From an uncultured Oscillochloris sp. (GTDB lineage: Bacteria > Chloroflexota > Chloroflexia > Chloroflexales > Chloroflexaceae), in contig CAIRFY010000386.1 in assembly GCA_903877945.1 (NCBI GenBank), positions 1-18,572 on the forward strand: 18,572 nucleotides of DNA, read 5' to 3'. A model generated the notes under the pieces. That model was not told where the DNA came from. It worked only from the letters and a program-made list of their open reading frames with translations, and ran no database searches. Positions 9,001-15,482 of this stretch are shown here, piece after piece (the first letter of the stretch is position 1; every line of letters begins with the position of its first letter). A program made the position numbers and the translations under genes.

Positions 9001-9179
9001 GCGTCTAACAATTCAAGCAGCGCCTCAAGGATGCGCGTCTTACCTGTGCCGCCGTCGCCGGTGAGTAACAGGAGCAGGGGCCGCTCAGTTCGGCTAGCCA
9101 GAGCCTTATCGAGCTGATCGAGCAGCGTGGCACGCCCGTAGATCTGCTTGGTGCGGATGGGAAGTTCAACTGGCAGCAT
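6012..9179 (-). CDS. STAND-family NTPase with TPR-like C-terminal half (paralogue B)
   Basis: This 1055-aa protein has an IYGRATLLDQL box near residues 13-23 (the 'xGR' start of STAND modules). Walker A is G41-D-G-G-T-G-K47-T48-R49, Walker B is AVLLFDSVEQ at 148-157, and the TVVILSGRP strand is at 194-202. LHDELYH occurs at 408-414, matching LHDELYD of paralogue A. Residues about 630-1000 are TPR-like helices whose order matches paralogue A (RALTYGNGSGSD versus RALTYQNDLGSE; GCTYRSYGQAL versus GCAHRSRGFARL; VNQDEYDE versus VNEDNYAE). No toxin, protease or nuclease domain is seen. ATG 9179 is preceded by GGAG at 7-nt spacing. It is the first gene of the minus-strand unit that continues into paralogue A and the radical SAM gene, since a terminator at 9246-9286 isolates it from the gene upstream. 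Its promoter must therefore lie in the short leader, but I cannot point to convincing -35/-10 boxes. Confidence 0.88.
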   Translation of the reverse strand: MLPVELPIRTKQIYGRATLLDQLDKALASRTERPLLLLLTGDGGTGKTRILEALLELLDAQQRLHLPIYDFYHIDRFRASAIEETIIRFFCSQRPDAAAIFEPYQDARRRLDTARQSGQAFEQAQAMVCHTFISCYNALTEREINGPAVLLFDSVEQAVNLHDGAELRLAQREPAAIAGGEHWLSEVLPKLRNTVVILSGRPQTLYGTSVELYERLRDKMFAQQIPISGMERVASDDFARALHEKLLAVGQPEIHEFAEAVSLDEETLHLWYRISGGLPFWISMLFTCTMFGVIPPEIDAFHEQIRAGEPPDLDLTAQQRLRDVAMRSFLDGIDSNDQPLLLALQWMATIRKGASVAMLSMIAQAEDVDIGSPTTLLDHLGELLIVKRRVVPRYTFDGSVGTETLLFLHDELYHWLDRNLSGAVQLRPAVSQALIDWYDRTIADAEVARLAAVEQLLTVGPDHPDASALERTQKDHARRRDMLVLDRLGYYYQFDRERGRAEYNMQSYAAIIRREVGYGVMLRQEALRSYYRLDQGVPFHIEVECAARWVLRATYYEEPDALALLDHLGFYWEREAEVPGDHYALLHHAVTELLLFRHPEERELIQGELVAARASMDGLEPSGNLDSQPWRRMLQSRIDNNAGYHYRLRYELFDAAEAYRRALTYGNGSGSDLAFAQLRGEILNNLAFAYSEQGNADEARRYAMQGLSFRQRYSSSYTVALSLNTLARIEIRAGQFLMAREYAEQALQIFRQHQSPRGLSLCLPVLAEANRKLAEQLSYMISRQEQTFRLALDLFEEAKDLLERENITSAERWREVFQGLGCTYRSYGQALHNREVEPERADDYFSTAHTWLERAVDLAVARGQPALIIMDLHEHLATIHVNQDEYDERVEIHLQRAEVLAPAEYRYERGIGLHSTRRPIYGFWRVLAQCELQRMMLGFGSYDHGLYTRDQEIRTRTLIRQRDPLDLQDAGRHMLLMLAYVLQYAHSSQLLERANSLILRELRHGRSRDELKLIATAIYQASREYRIEDSQARQMAERLIDQAYSDLGDDPAGEI

Positions 9180-9245
9180 AAGGTTGCTCCGTCGTTTGAT
9201 GTTCCCGCAGACGTGAGTGGGGGCGAGGTTCTGTCCCTGGTGGTG

Positions 9246-9286
9246 TGAAATAAAAAGAGGCCTCCACGGGATATGTGGAAACCTCT
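9246..9286 (-). terminator. Intrinsic terminator of the 479-aa STAND ATPase gene
   Basis: On the minus strand the arms at 9286-9275 and 9267-9256 pair over 12 positions (two G-U wobbles) around the loop ATATCCC, and are followed directly by TTTTTATTTC (9255-9246). This is a classic rho-independent layout about 85 nt after the stop at 9371. It separates that gene from the downstream STAND/radical SAM unit. The plus-strand reading lacks a U-tract. Confidence 0.75.
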
Positions 9287-9370
9287 ACTAGGGAAATCTG
9301 GGTGGTGCGCTCACAGCCGAGCATCTGCTCACTGCTTCCTGTGTGCGGAAGGTGAGCTGTAGTGGGGTCG

Positions 9371-10810
9371 CTATTTGACGGCGGCTACACTTGGCCATCG
9401 GTCGCTCCCATTTAATAAGGGGTGCTTCCGCAGTTCGTCGATGAGGCGGATAAACAGGTTCGTTTTAAGGTTGTGGCTGTTCAGCAGCAGTGGTAGTTCC
9501 GTGTCCTGCGCGAATCGCTCGCGCAGCAGGGACAACTCTGCGTCATCGCGATAATGTCCATCCGGGCTGTAATAGTAGGCGTGAATCATTGACCTTAAAC
9601 GACCCTCGATAGTTTCCTCATTATATAGAGTAGGTTCGCCTTTGTAAAGGGAATGGTAGAAATACTCTACGACATATACATTCCGATTTCCTGGCACTTC
9701 GCGGATGAGCTGCTGGTAGTAGCTCATTGCCGCATCGCAGATCTGCGCATAGTGTTTAGGATTACCGAGCGCCAGCGCACGGGTGAAGATCTTACGCATC
9801 GTCTGGTCAAGCTGATAGGCCCGGCTGTCATCATTCCACTCAAGTAGGCGCGTGTCGAGGAGTTGCTTTATCGAGAGCAGCAGCGCCGAGTCGCTCCGGT
9901 TTTTGAAGGCCGGGTAGAACTGGGGCAACACCGTACGCAGGGTATGGATGTCGAACTCGCGGAACAGCGCGATCACATGGAAGATCTGGTTAAGCTCGTC
10001 TGAGACGCCACCCTGCACCCGCCCGTAGATCGTGCGCACCACCATCGCTGCCAGATCAGGGAGACGCTCCTCAACCAGATGTCTCAGCTCGTGCGCCGAC
10101 ATTCCGGGCCGCATAACCTCGCTGTAGATCGTCTCGTTCGCCAGCGGGTGCCCAAAGGTAATCGTATAGATCGCCTGGCCCACTTTTGCGTCCTGGCTGA
10201 TCTGTGCGGCGGTGGACGCGAGATCCAGGGCGGTAAGCTGCTCCGTCTTGACTCGTCGGCGCACTTCAAACTGACGCCAACGCAGCGGGGCCTGGCTGCC
10301 AAGGATGCACAGCAGGTGCTTGTCGCGCATCAGTGGCAGCAGCAATGATCGCTCGACCCATGCGAACAGCGCCTCGGGCACACTCTCCCAGGCATCGATC
10401 ACCAGCAGCAGCGGGCGCTCCTGTGAACTCAGGCTGGCTACCAGCGCCTGCAAGGCTTGGTTGACCGTAGGCTCGTCACTCGTTTCGGCCAGTTCTTCCA
10501 GCGTATTGCCAAGATCATGTGTCTGTTTGTCCGCATATCCCATGAAGCATTTGAGGAAGTGTACCTTGGCTGACTGAAGCTCCGTCCCAAGTTTTTCCAC
10601 GCTAAAACTGATCGTGGTTAGGCGCTGATCATGCCGGTGGATCGCCACCGTCTCAGCCAGTAGCGCCGTCTTGCCGATCCCCGGCACTCCAAAGATGTTG
10701 ATGATGCACTGGGGTACCGACAGGGAATTGAGCAGATCATGGAGGCGCTGGGCGATCAGTCCGGTCACTGCGGGACGATCAACAAAATGGCGTGCACGCT
10801 GTAACTCCAT
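9371..10810 (-). CDS. STAND-type P-loop ATPase, short form without recognisable repeats
   Basis: From ATG 10810 the protein has 479 aa. The start RHFVDRPAV (7-15) is the acceptor region typical of STAND ATPases. Walker A is G41-V-P-G-I-G-K47-T48-A49, Walker B is LLLVIDAWE at 134-142, and the HLLCILGSQAPLRWR strand/sensor is at 165-179. Residues 180-340 look like the helical plus winged-helix part of the module, and the last 130 residues are helical without recognisable repeats. The frame is open upstream to 11212, but ATG 10810 is preceded by AAAGAGGAGA at 9-nt spacing. The 134 extra residues are rich in Arg, Ser and His and look non-coding. It is monocistronic: divergent from the 11953 gene and ended by the terminator at 9246-9286. 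It could be a sensor or regulator for the neighbouring systems, but its sequence is clearly different from the two TPR-STAND paralogues. Specific function unknown. Confidence 0.83.
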   Translation of the reverse strand: MELQRARHFVDRPAVTGLIAQRLHDLLNSLSVPQCIINIFGVPGIGKTALLAETVAIHRHDQRLTTISFSVEKLGTELQSAKVHFLKCFMGYADKQTHDLGNTLEELAETSDEPTVNQALQALVASLSSQERPLLLVIDAWESVPEALFAWVERSLLLPLMRDKHLLCILGSQAPLRWRQFEVRRRVKTEQLTALDLASTAAQISQDAKVGQAIYTITFGHPLANETIYSEVMRPGMSAHELRHLVEERLPDLAAMVVRTIYGRVQGGVSDELNQIFHVIALFREFDIHTLRTVLPQFYPAFKNRSDSALLLSIKQLLDTRLLEWNDDSRAYQLDQTMRKIFTRALALGNPKHYAQICDAAMSYYQQLIREVPGNRNVYVVEYFYHSLYKGEPTLYNEETIEGRLRSMIHAYYYSPDGHYRDDAELSLLRERFAQDTELPLLLNSHNLKTNLFIRLIDELRKHPLLNGSDRWPSVAAVK

Positions 10811-10819
10811 AGCAGCATC

Positions 10820-10829
10820 TCTCCTCTTT
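10820..10829 (-). promoter_or_regulatory. Ribosome binding site that fixes the start at 10810
   Basis: Minus-strand AAAGAGGAGA, 9 nt before ATG 10810. It is the reason for rejecting the longer open frame that extends to 11212. Confidence 0.65.
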
Positions 10830-11252
10830 AGCGACCGGATCGATATTCCGGTAGATGAAAGGTGCCCTGCGTATGGGTGCCGGGAGCGTCTGGTAGATTG
10901 ACTGATCTGGTTGATCTGCACATGCTCCGTCGACCACAAGTTGTCATGACGAGAGGCACCCGATACATCATACCGTGCCTGTTTCCGGTGATGCCGGGAA
11001 TCAAATAGAACCGTCCTGACGCGCACAAACCTAGCCGCACGTCGGTAACGGGAGGGATCGGTTTGACCAGAGAGGTCATTGACAAGGTTGGGTTGTGTAT
11101 TCTTACGATGCAGGCGGATCACGGTAATGACGGGGGGGTGACGCTTACTCGCCATAGCTACCTGGGCTTTCAACTTATGCTTCCTGGCGGTGTTGGAAGA
11201 ACGATCATGCAAAATATCAATAACAGCGTGAGCTGTAAAACATTTTTACTAG
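10830..11252. other. Non-coding divergent region, part 1 (leader of the minus-strand STAND gene)
   Basis: About 420 bases upstream of the minus-strand ATPase gene. The minus-strand frame stays open here, but its composition does not look like protein and it has no conserved motif. I see no clear -35/-10 pair, tRNA or riboswitch. Base composition falls towards AT near 11200-11250, just before the repeat element, where a promoter is plausible but not demonstrable. Confidence 0.4.
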
Positions 11253-11518
11253 AGACAAGGTCTCAGGTGTCAGGTTTCAGCTTTACAGTGTGGCGAGGAT
11301 GCGACGAGGCGACGAGGCGACGAGGCGACGAGGCGACGAGGCGACGCTATCGCATCCTCGCGTCCTCGCATCCTCGCATCCTTGCGTCCTCGCATCCTCG
11401 CATCCTCGCGTCCTCGCGTCCTCGCATCCTCGCGTCCTCGCGTCCTCGCATCCTCGCATCCTCGCATCCTCGCATCCTCGCGTCTCCGCCACACTGTAAA
11501 GCTGTTCTGAACCACGTC
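11253..11518. repeat. 266-bp hairpin element with expanded 8-bp tandem repeats, copy 2
   Basis: The outer parts read AGACAAGGTCTCAG on the left and, as complement, a GACGTGGTTCAGAACAG block on the right. Inside lies a perfect 18-bp inverted repeat, CAGCTTTACAGTGTGGCG at 11278-11295 and its complement at 11487-11504. Between the arms, five GACGAGGC units (11303-11342) are followed by a short core, GACGCTATC. Then come 16 units of GCRTCCTC with period exactly 8 (11352-11479), mixing the A and G forms at position 3, plus a degenerate last unit. Both strands contain long open frames here (repeated Arg-Glu-Asp-Ala or Ile-Leu-Ala-Ser-Ser), but these follow from the repeat and are not genes. There are no spacers, so it is not a CRISPR array. 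Confidence 0.8.
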
Positions 11519-11778
11519 AAAGAACGAAAATACCTACAGCTATCTGCAAGAGCAAGTATAAAGAAAAAGGGAGGGATGTTGCAAGGAAGTCAGGCGGAAG
11601 TACTGAGGGGGTCTCAAGGATACCGTGAGGAAATGAGCAGGACACCGATGGGGTGCCAGGGATATATGGGTGATAATGGAGGGAAACATCATGGAAGTAA
11701 ACCTGCTTTTTGTCTTCATAGCCACCCCCTACGGTGTGTTGTACGCTTGACTTTTATCTGACAGACTGTTAGGCTCTT
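11519..11778. other. Non-coding divergent region, part 2 (between the two hairpin elements)
   Basis: Purine-rich on the plus strand. It contains a TATAAA at 11557-11562 without a matching -35 box. It also contains a small open frame (11576-11761, 61 codons) whose ATG directly abuts a GGGAGGG tract, a spacing too short for normal initiation. I see no similarity to a known peptide, and I read the stretch as upstream region of the plus-strand operon. Confidence 0.35.
11747..11775 (+). promoter_or_regulatory. Weak candidate sigma-70 type promoter for the 11953-15426 operon
   Basis: TTGACT (11747-11752) is followed by a 17-bp spacer and TAGGCT (11770-11775). The -35 box is good, the -10 poor (3 of 6). 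If used, transcription would start just before the second hairpin element, placing that hairpin in the 5' leader. Speculative. Confidence 0.25.
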
Positions 11779-11909
11779 AGACAAGGTTTCAGGTGCCAGG
11801 TTTCAGCTTTACAGTGTGGCGATGAGGCGAGGATGCGACGAGGCGATGCTATCGCGTCCTCGCGTCCTCGCGTCTCCGCCACACTGTAAAGCTGTTCTGA
11901 ACCATGTCT
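11779..11909. repeat. 131-bp hairpin element with contracted 8-bp repeats, copy 3
   Basis: It has the same architecture as the element at 11253-11518: AGACAAGGTTTCAG outer end, an identical perfect 18-bp inverted repeat at 11804-11821 and 11877-11894, and the same core ATGCTATCGC. It has only three left octamers (GATGAGGC, GAGGATGC, GACGAGGC) and two right GCGTCCTC units plus the degenerate GCGTCTCC. The right end lies about 43 bases before the start codon of the downstream ATPase gene, so the hairpin would be in or next to its 5' leader. Confidence 0.8.
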
Positions 11910-11952
11910 TACATAGAATTGGCCCTGTGCGCCGTAGGAAAGGGACACAGGT

Positions 11953-13392
11953 ATGATGAACCTCCATGAGTGGCTCCAGCATGTCGGGTTTCTGGGCAAC
12001 CCGTTTGCCCTCAAGCAGGCTGATGATGAGGGAGATCAGCTCAATGAGTACTTTGTGGCTCATCCTTCGTATAATGCGATTCTTGATACCACCGCATACC
12101 GGAGTAGCATTTTACACGCGCCGCGTGGCTCTGGTAAGAGTAGCATGCGCCGGATGTTTGAGCAACATTGCCTACGCGACACGGCGGCCCCCCATCCCCT
12201 AGTGGTACGCCTGACTGATTGGATGCCGATCACCGCGCGTCATCGGGCGACGACGATCCTCCCTCCGGAGGCTCATTTCATCGAACTGGCCAAGCGGGTC
12301 GTGCTAGCGCTGGCTCAGGCTACGTATATTCCTCAGATTGACACAGATACGAACCCCGATCTGCACGGGCAGATAGCATGGCTCTGCCTTACCTACGATG
12401 ATTACCTGATCCCTGTTGAACGGCGTAGGCTAGCGGGGTATGGCTGGCGACCCAAGGGCTTCGATGTCCAGCCTTATGCAATTAATCGCATCCCAATCGC
12501 TCGTCGCATTCAGATCCTCGCCGATCTGGTGGTCGCTCTGGGATTCCGGGGCTGCTATGTGCTCGTTGATGGGGTTGATGAGGTACTCGATACCGTCGCA
12601 GACTGGGCCGCCGGGGCGAACCTGATCGAGTCGCTGCTGGCAAACTTGGCGATGATTGAGGCGGATCAGATCGCCTTTAAATTCTTCATCCCCTCCGAGG
12701 TTGTCCGCGAGATCCGGGGGCGCGGGCATCTGCGCGACGACCGTATTCAGGTGCTGTCAGTATGCTGGAGCGACGATCTGCTACGCGAGCTGCTCTCGCG
12801 GCGACTCCAGGCATTCAGCAACGGCCTGATCACACGGCTGGCCCAGCGTAATGCGCCGGGGAATGTTGAAGACACCGATGGACTGATCGTCCGAGCGGCG
12901 GGCGGATCGCCGCGTGCGTTGCTCAATCTGAGCGAAGCCCTCTTTCAATCCTGCGCCGATCACATGGATGATCGGAGTACGCTGATTACAAGCGCCGATC
13001 TGTCTAGGGTGATCGACGGAGTTGGCACATCTCTGCTCCTGCCCTTGTCGATTCACCTCGATCTCGCCCCTGCAGATCTGGTCGAAGTGCCACCACTTGC
13101 GATCATGCCCAATGGCGAAATTCGCTTTGGTACACGCTTGTTTGAAAGTTGGAGTCTGCTGACGCCGCTCCAGCGCCGCTTGCTCGATTACCTCTTTGAG
13201 AATCGCCACCGCCTCTGCTCACACAAAGAGGTAATTGCTCATGTTTGGGCGGCCGAGAAGACTCCTGCGGACGAGGACTCGCTGCGCAAGCTGGTTGATC
13301 GGCTGACTCGTCTGATTGAACCCGATGTGAAGAACTTGCAGTATTTTCAGAAGGTGCCTGGCTATATTCGCCTGATTCATACGGTAGATTAA
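11953..13392 (+). CDS. P-loop ATPase with C-terminal OmpR/PhoB-type winged helix
   Basis: This 479-aa protein begins WLQHVGFLGNPFAL (7-20), a start resembling that of other prokaryotic P-loop/ORC-like ATPases. Walker A is A56-P-R-G-S-G-K62-S63-S64 and Walker B is CYVLVDGVDE at 201-210. Residues about 225-370 hold the helical lid, including the VRAAGGSPRALLNL segment. Residues 403-479 match the OmpR/PhoB-type DNA-binding winged helix: LTPLQRRLLDYL helix, a recognition-helix region around DEDSLRKLVDRLTRLI, then the VPGYIRL wing. So an ATP-driven switch is fused to a likely DNA-binding or structural wHTH, suggesting a transcription regulator or a STAND-like sensor. ATG 11953 (or the adjacent ATG 11956) is preceded by AGGAAAGGG at good distance. 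The stop TAA is directly followed by the GTG of the NACHT gene, so the two are almost surely cotranscribed and coupled. Confidence 0.83.
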   Translation: MMNLHEWLQHVGFLGNPFALKQADDEGDQLNEYFVAHPSYNAILDTTAYRSSILHAPRGSGKSSMRRMFEQHCLRDTAAPHPLVVRLTDWMPITARHRATTILPPEAHFIELAKRVVLALAQATYIPQIDTDTNPDLHGQIAWLCLTYDDYLIPVERRRLAGYGWRPKGFDVQPYAINRIPIARRIQILADLVVALGFRGCYVLVDGVDEVLDTVADWAAGANLIESLLANLAMIEADQIAFKFFIPSEVVREIRGRGHLRDDRIQVLSVCWSDDLLRELLSRRLQAFSNGLITRLAQRNAPGNVEDTDGLIVRAAGGSPRALLNLSEALFQSCADHMDDRSTLITSADLSRVIDGVGTSLLLPLSIHLDLAPADLVEVPPLAIMPNGEIRFGTRLFESWSLLTPLQRRLLDYLFENRHRLCSHKEVIAHVWAAEKTPADEDSLRKLVDRLTRLIEPDVKNLQYFQKVPGYIRLIHTVD

Positions 13393-15426
13393 GTGTCGCC
13401 GGAAATCTACATGAAATATCAGCGTGGACTGGCCCTGCTCAAACAGCGGCTTGGCTCTGATCATGTGCGGTATCCCGAATGGTTAGTGTTCGAGCAGCGG
13501 CTGACCGACACTATCGACAGGGCGCGGATCTTTGGCGATACCGCTGAGATCCGCCATGACCTCGCGCAGATTGTGAGCGGGCTGAATACCATCGCAATGG
13601 ATCAGCTTGGTATGAGCTTTAACGATCTCTGCGCCGAGGCTCTACGCATGCATGAGCAACAGCTATCGGCCATCCCCGCATACTACCTTTCCCCAACTGT
13701 GGTTGATCTGCTCACCACGATCTGTACCACGTCGGGCTACCACCTCGTGCTGGCGGAGGCAGGCTTTGGTAAAACGGCGCTGATGGGCTACCTCGCTCAG
13801 CGGCGTCGGCCCGAGATGGTGACCTACACCTTTACCCGGATGGATGGACGAAAATCGGTCGATCTCGCGCTGGTGTCGCTGCGGGAGCAGCTGCGATCAC
13901 GAGGCAACCTCCCATCGGCGCATCACTACCCGCTGGCAGAGCTACTTCATAAGGTGGTGCGTATCCATCCGTGGTCGGTCGCCCGCCGCCGCTCATGGCC
14001 ACAGCTCCTGATCTTGCTCGATGGCCTCGACGAGTGCGACCATAGCGAGCGGCTCCTGTTTCACGAACTGCTTCCGGCTCAGCTCCCCGCTAACGTTGGT
14101 GTGGTTGTGACCATGCGCCCGGCGGTGCGGGAGGCGATTGAGGCGCACTTCGCGTCGGCTCATCCACTCCGTCGGTCTGCCAACGTACACGGTCTTTCGC
14201 CGCTGAGCGTGGCCGATATTCGCCGTATCCTGTTCGAGCAGCACCACATTTATGCAGAGTCAGCGATATGTGAGGAAATCAGAAAGCTGAGCGATGGCCT
14301 TCCCGCTGCGGTTATCTCGCTCTGTCGCATGCTCGAAGATGCGATACACATGGAACACGACCCGGACGAGGTGCTCAAGCAGATCCCACCGCTCCACACC
14401 TTCGGCGATCTCTTCGACCATGAGCTTGAGCAGATGGAGAGTCGCTGCGCGTCTGAGAAAGAAACCCGGCTCTTACGTCTCATCCTCGCGACGCTCGCCG
14501 TTGCTCAGCAGTCGCTGGCCGCTGGGCAGGTGGCCGAGGTGCTTGAGGTCGCGCCATCTGAGGTCGAGGCGCTGGGACAACGGCTCGACCGCTTCCACAG
14601 GCCCACAGGCGACAACATCCTGGCCTTTAGCCACCCACAGTTTGCGGAGTATCTGCTGAAACGGATGGACTGGGGGGATCCGTTCGCTGACGCCCGGGCG
14701 CGTTATGCTATCTGGATAGCTCGCCAGCAGGCGACGCAGCCGCTCGCCGCTGAGTTTATCCTGCGGGCCCACGATCATTTCGCGCCCGCACTCCGGGCCT
14801 ACCCAAGGGCTGACCACAAGGACTGGGCCGATCTCTTCAGCCCCATGATCCGATCCCGCGAGGACTGGCTCACCATGATCGCTCAGGCCTGGGATGCGGC
14901 CGAGCACCCCCTTGATCCGCAGATCGCCGCCCCAGGCGGTGGCCCTGAAGAGTTGCTGATCTACGCGCTGCTGATGACATCCTGGCCGCATACCCAGGCG
15001 ATGCTCCCACCGCGCGGAGAACTATCGTCCGATTATCAATACAGCCTGGTGCTGACCGACCAACTGCGCAACTCGACGGGGCCGGTTGGGCCGGTTGAGT
15101 CACGGGACTTTGCTACACTCATGGGCTTACTCGCCGGGAATACAGACGATACGAGTCAGCCGTCTGATCCCTTGGTGATCCTGGTGAGCGAGCTCGGTCA
15201 GTCATGGCTCATGGTCTCTGAGTGCCCGCATCACGAGTTTGCCACGATCTTGCGCCTGATCACCCAGTTTGTGCGCAGGCAGGCCATCGTCTCGCCGCTG
15301 CCATCGCCGCGAGCAAATCTGCTCGATGCCCTGAGCGCCCTCGCGCCGGCGATCCGCTATCACTTCCCAGACTCGGTTGAGCGGATCTGCTATCTGATCG
15401 ATAACACGGTCGAGATCTTTCCCTGA
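13393..15426 (+). CDS. NACHT-type STAND NTPase with N-terminal effector-associated-like domain
   Basis: The protein has 677 aa from GTG 13393; an alternative ATG at 13411 would remove six residues. Residues 7-80 form a small helical domain (YQRGLALLK at 9-17, EQRL 34-37, FGDT 47-50, SFND 75-78) that is also found at the C-terminus of the CHAT protein at 17202-18536. The NTPase follows: P-loop AEAGFGKTA at 121-129 (first residue Ala instead of Gly), Walker B LLILLDGLDEC at 205-215, which is the NACHT signature, and a VVVTMRP sensor strand near 237-243. The remainder is helical, with a GLSPLSVADIRRILF segment and an LAFSHPQFAEYLL motif near 411-423, as in NACHT/NLR-like winged-helix regions. 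No LRR, WD40 or TPR repeats are evident. By family analogy it would be an oligomerising hub that recruits an effector through the N-terminal domain. It follows the wHTH-ATPase with zero spacing and ends at a strong terminator. Confidence 0.87.
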   Translation: MSPEIYMKYQRGLALLKQRLGSDHVRYPEWLVFEQRLTDTIDRARIFGDTAEIRHDLAQIVSGLNTIAMDQLGMSFNDLCAEALRMHEQQLSAIPAYYLSPTVVDLLTTICTTSGYHLVLAEAGFGKTALMGYLAQRRRPEMVTYTFTRMDGRKSVDLALVSLREQLRSRGNLPSAHHYPLAELLHKVVRIHPWSVARRRSWPQLLILLDGLDECDHSERLLFHELLPAQLPANVGVVVTMRPAVREAIEAHFASAHPLRRSANVHGLSPLSVADIRRILFEQHHIYAESAICEEIRKLSDGLPAAVISLCRMLEDAIHMEHDPDEVLKQIPPLHTFGDLFDHELEQMESRCASEKETRLLRLILATLAVAQQSLAAGQVAEVLEVAPSEVEALGQRLDRFHRPTGDNILAFSHPQFAEYLLKRMDWGDPFADARARYAIWIARQQATQPLAAEFILRAHDHFAPALRAYPRADHKDWADLFSPMIRSREDWLTMIAQAWDAAEHPLDPQIAAPGGGPEELLIYALLMTSWPHTQAMLPPRGELSSDYQYSLVLTDQLRNSTGPVGPVESRDFATLMGLLAGNTDDTSQPSDPLVILVSELGQSWLMVSECPHHEFATILRLITQFVRRQAIVSPLPSPRANLLDALSALAPAIRYHFPDSVERICYLIDNTVEIFP

Positions 15427-15429
15427 TAC

Positions 15430-15480
15430 ACACCGAGCGGGCGTGGGCGACTTCACCGCCCACGCCCGCTCGGTGTCTTT
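15430..15480. terminator. Strong terminator between convergent genes
   Basis: A perfect 20-bp stem has arms 15430-15449 and 15457-15476 around the 7-base loop ACTTCAC, four bases after the NACHT stop. On the plus strand it is followed by CTTTTGC, a short U-tract. The minus strand lacks one, so it mainly ends the plus-strand operon but can also block read-through from the convergent SPFH gene. Confidence 0.85.
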
Positions 15481-15482
15481 TG

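Noticed and set aside
10811..11212. 134-residue N-terminal extension of the minus-strand STAND ATPase
   Set aside because: A good ribosome binding site precedes ATG 10810. The extension is low-complexity in character, rich in Arg, Ser and His, and lacks any STAND feature.
11352..11480. CRISPR-like regular array
   Set aside because: The period is 8 bp with no spacers and only A/G variation at one position. It is a simple tandem repeat inside a hairpin element.
11270..11515. Open frames of Arg-Glu-Asp-Ala / Ile-Leu-Ala-Ser-Ser repeats on both strands
   Set aside because: They exist in several frames at once because the 8-bp repeat contains no stop codon. There is no ribosome binding site and no domain.
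11576..11761. 61-codon open frame with a GGGAGGG tract before its ATG
   Set aside because: The purine tract abuts the ATG with no spacing, the peptide shows no recognisable feature, and the frame crosses the likely upstream region of the operon.
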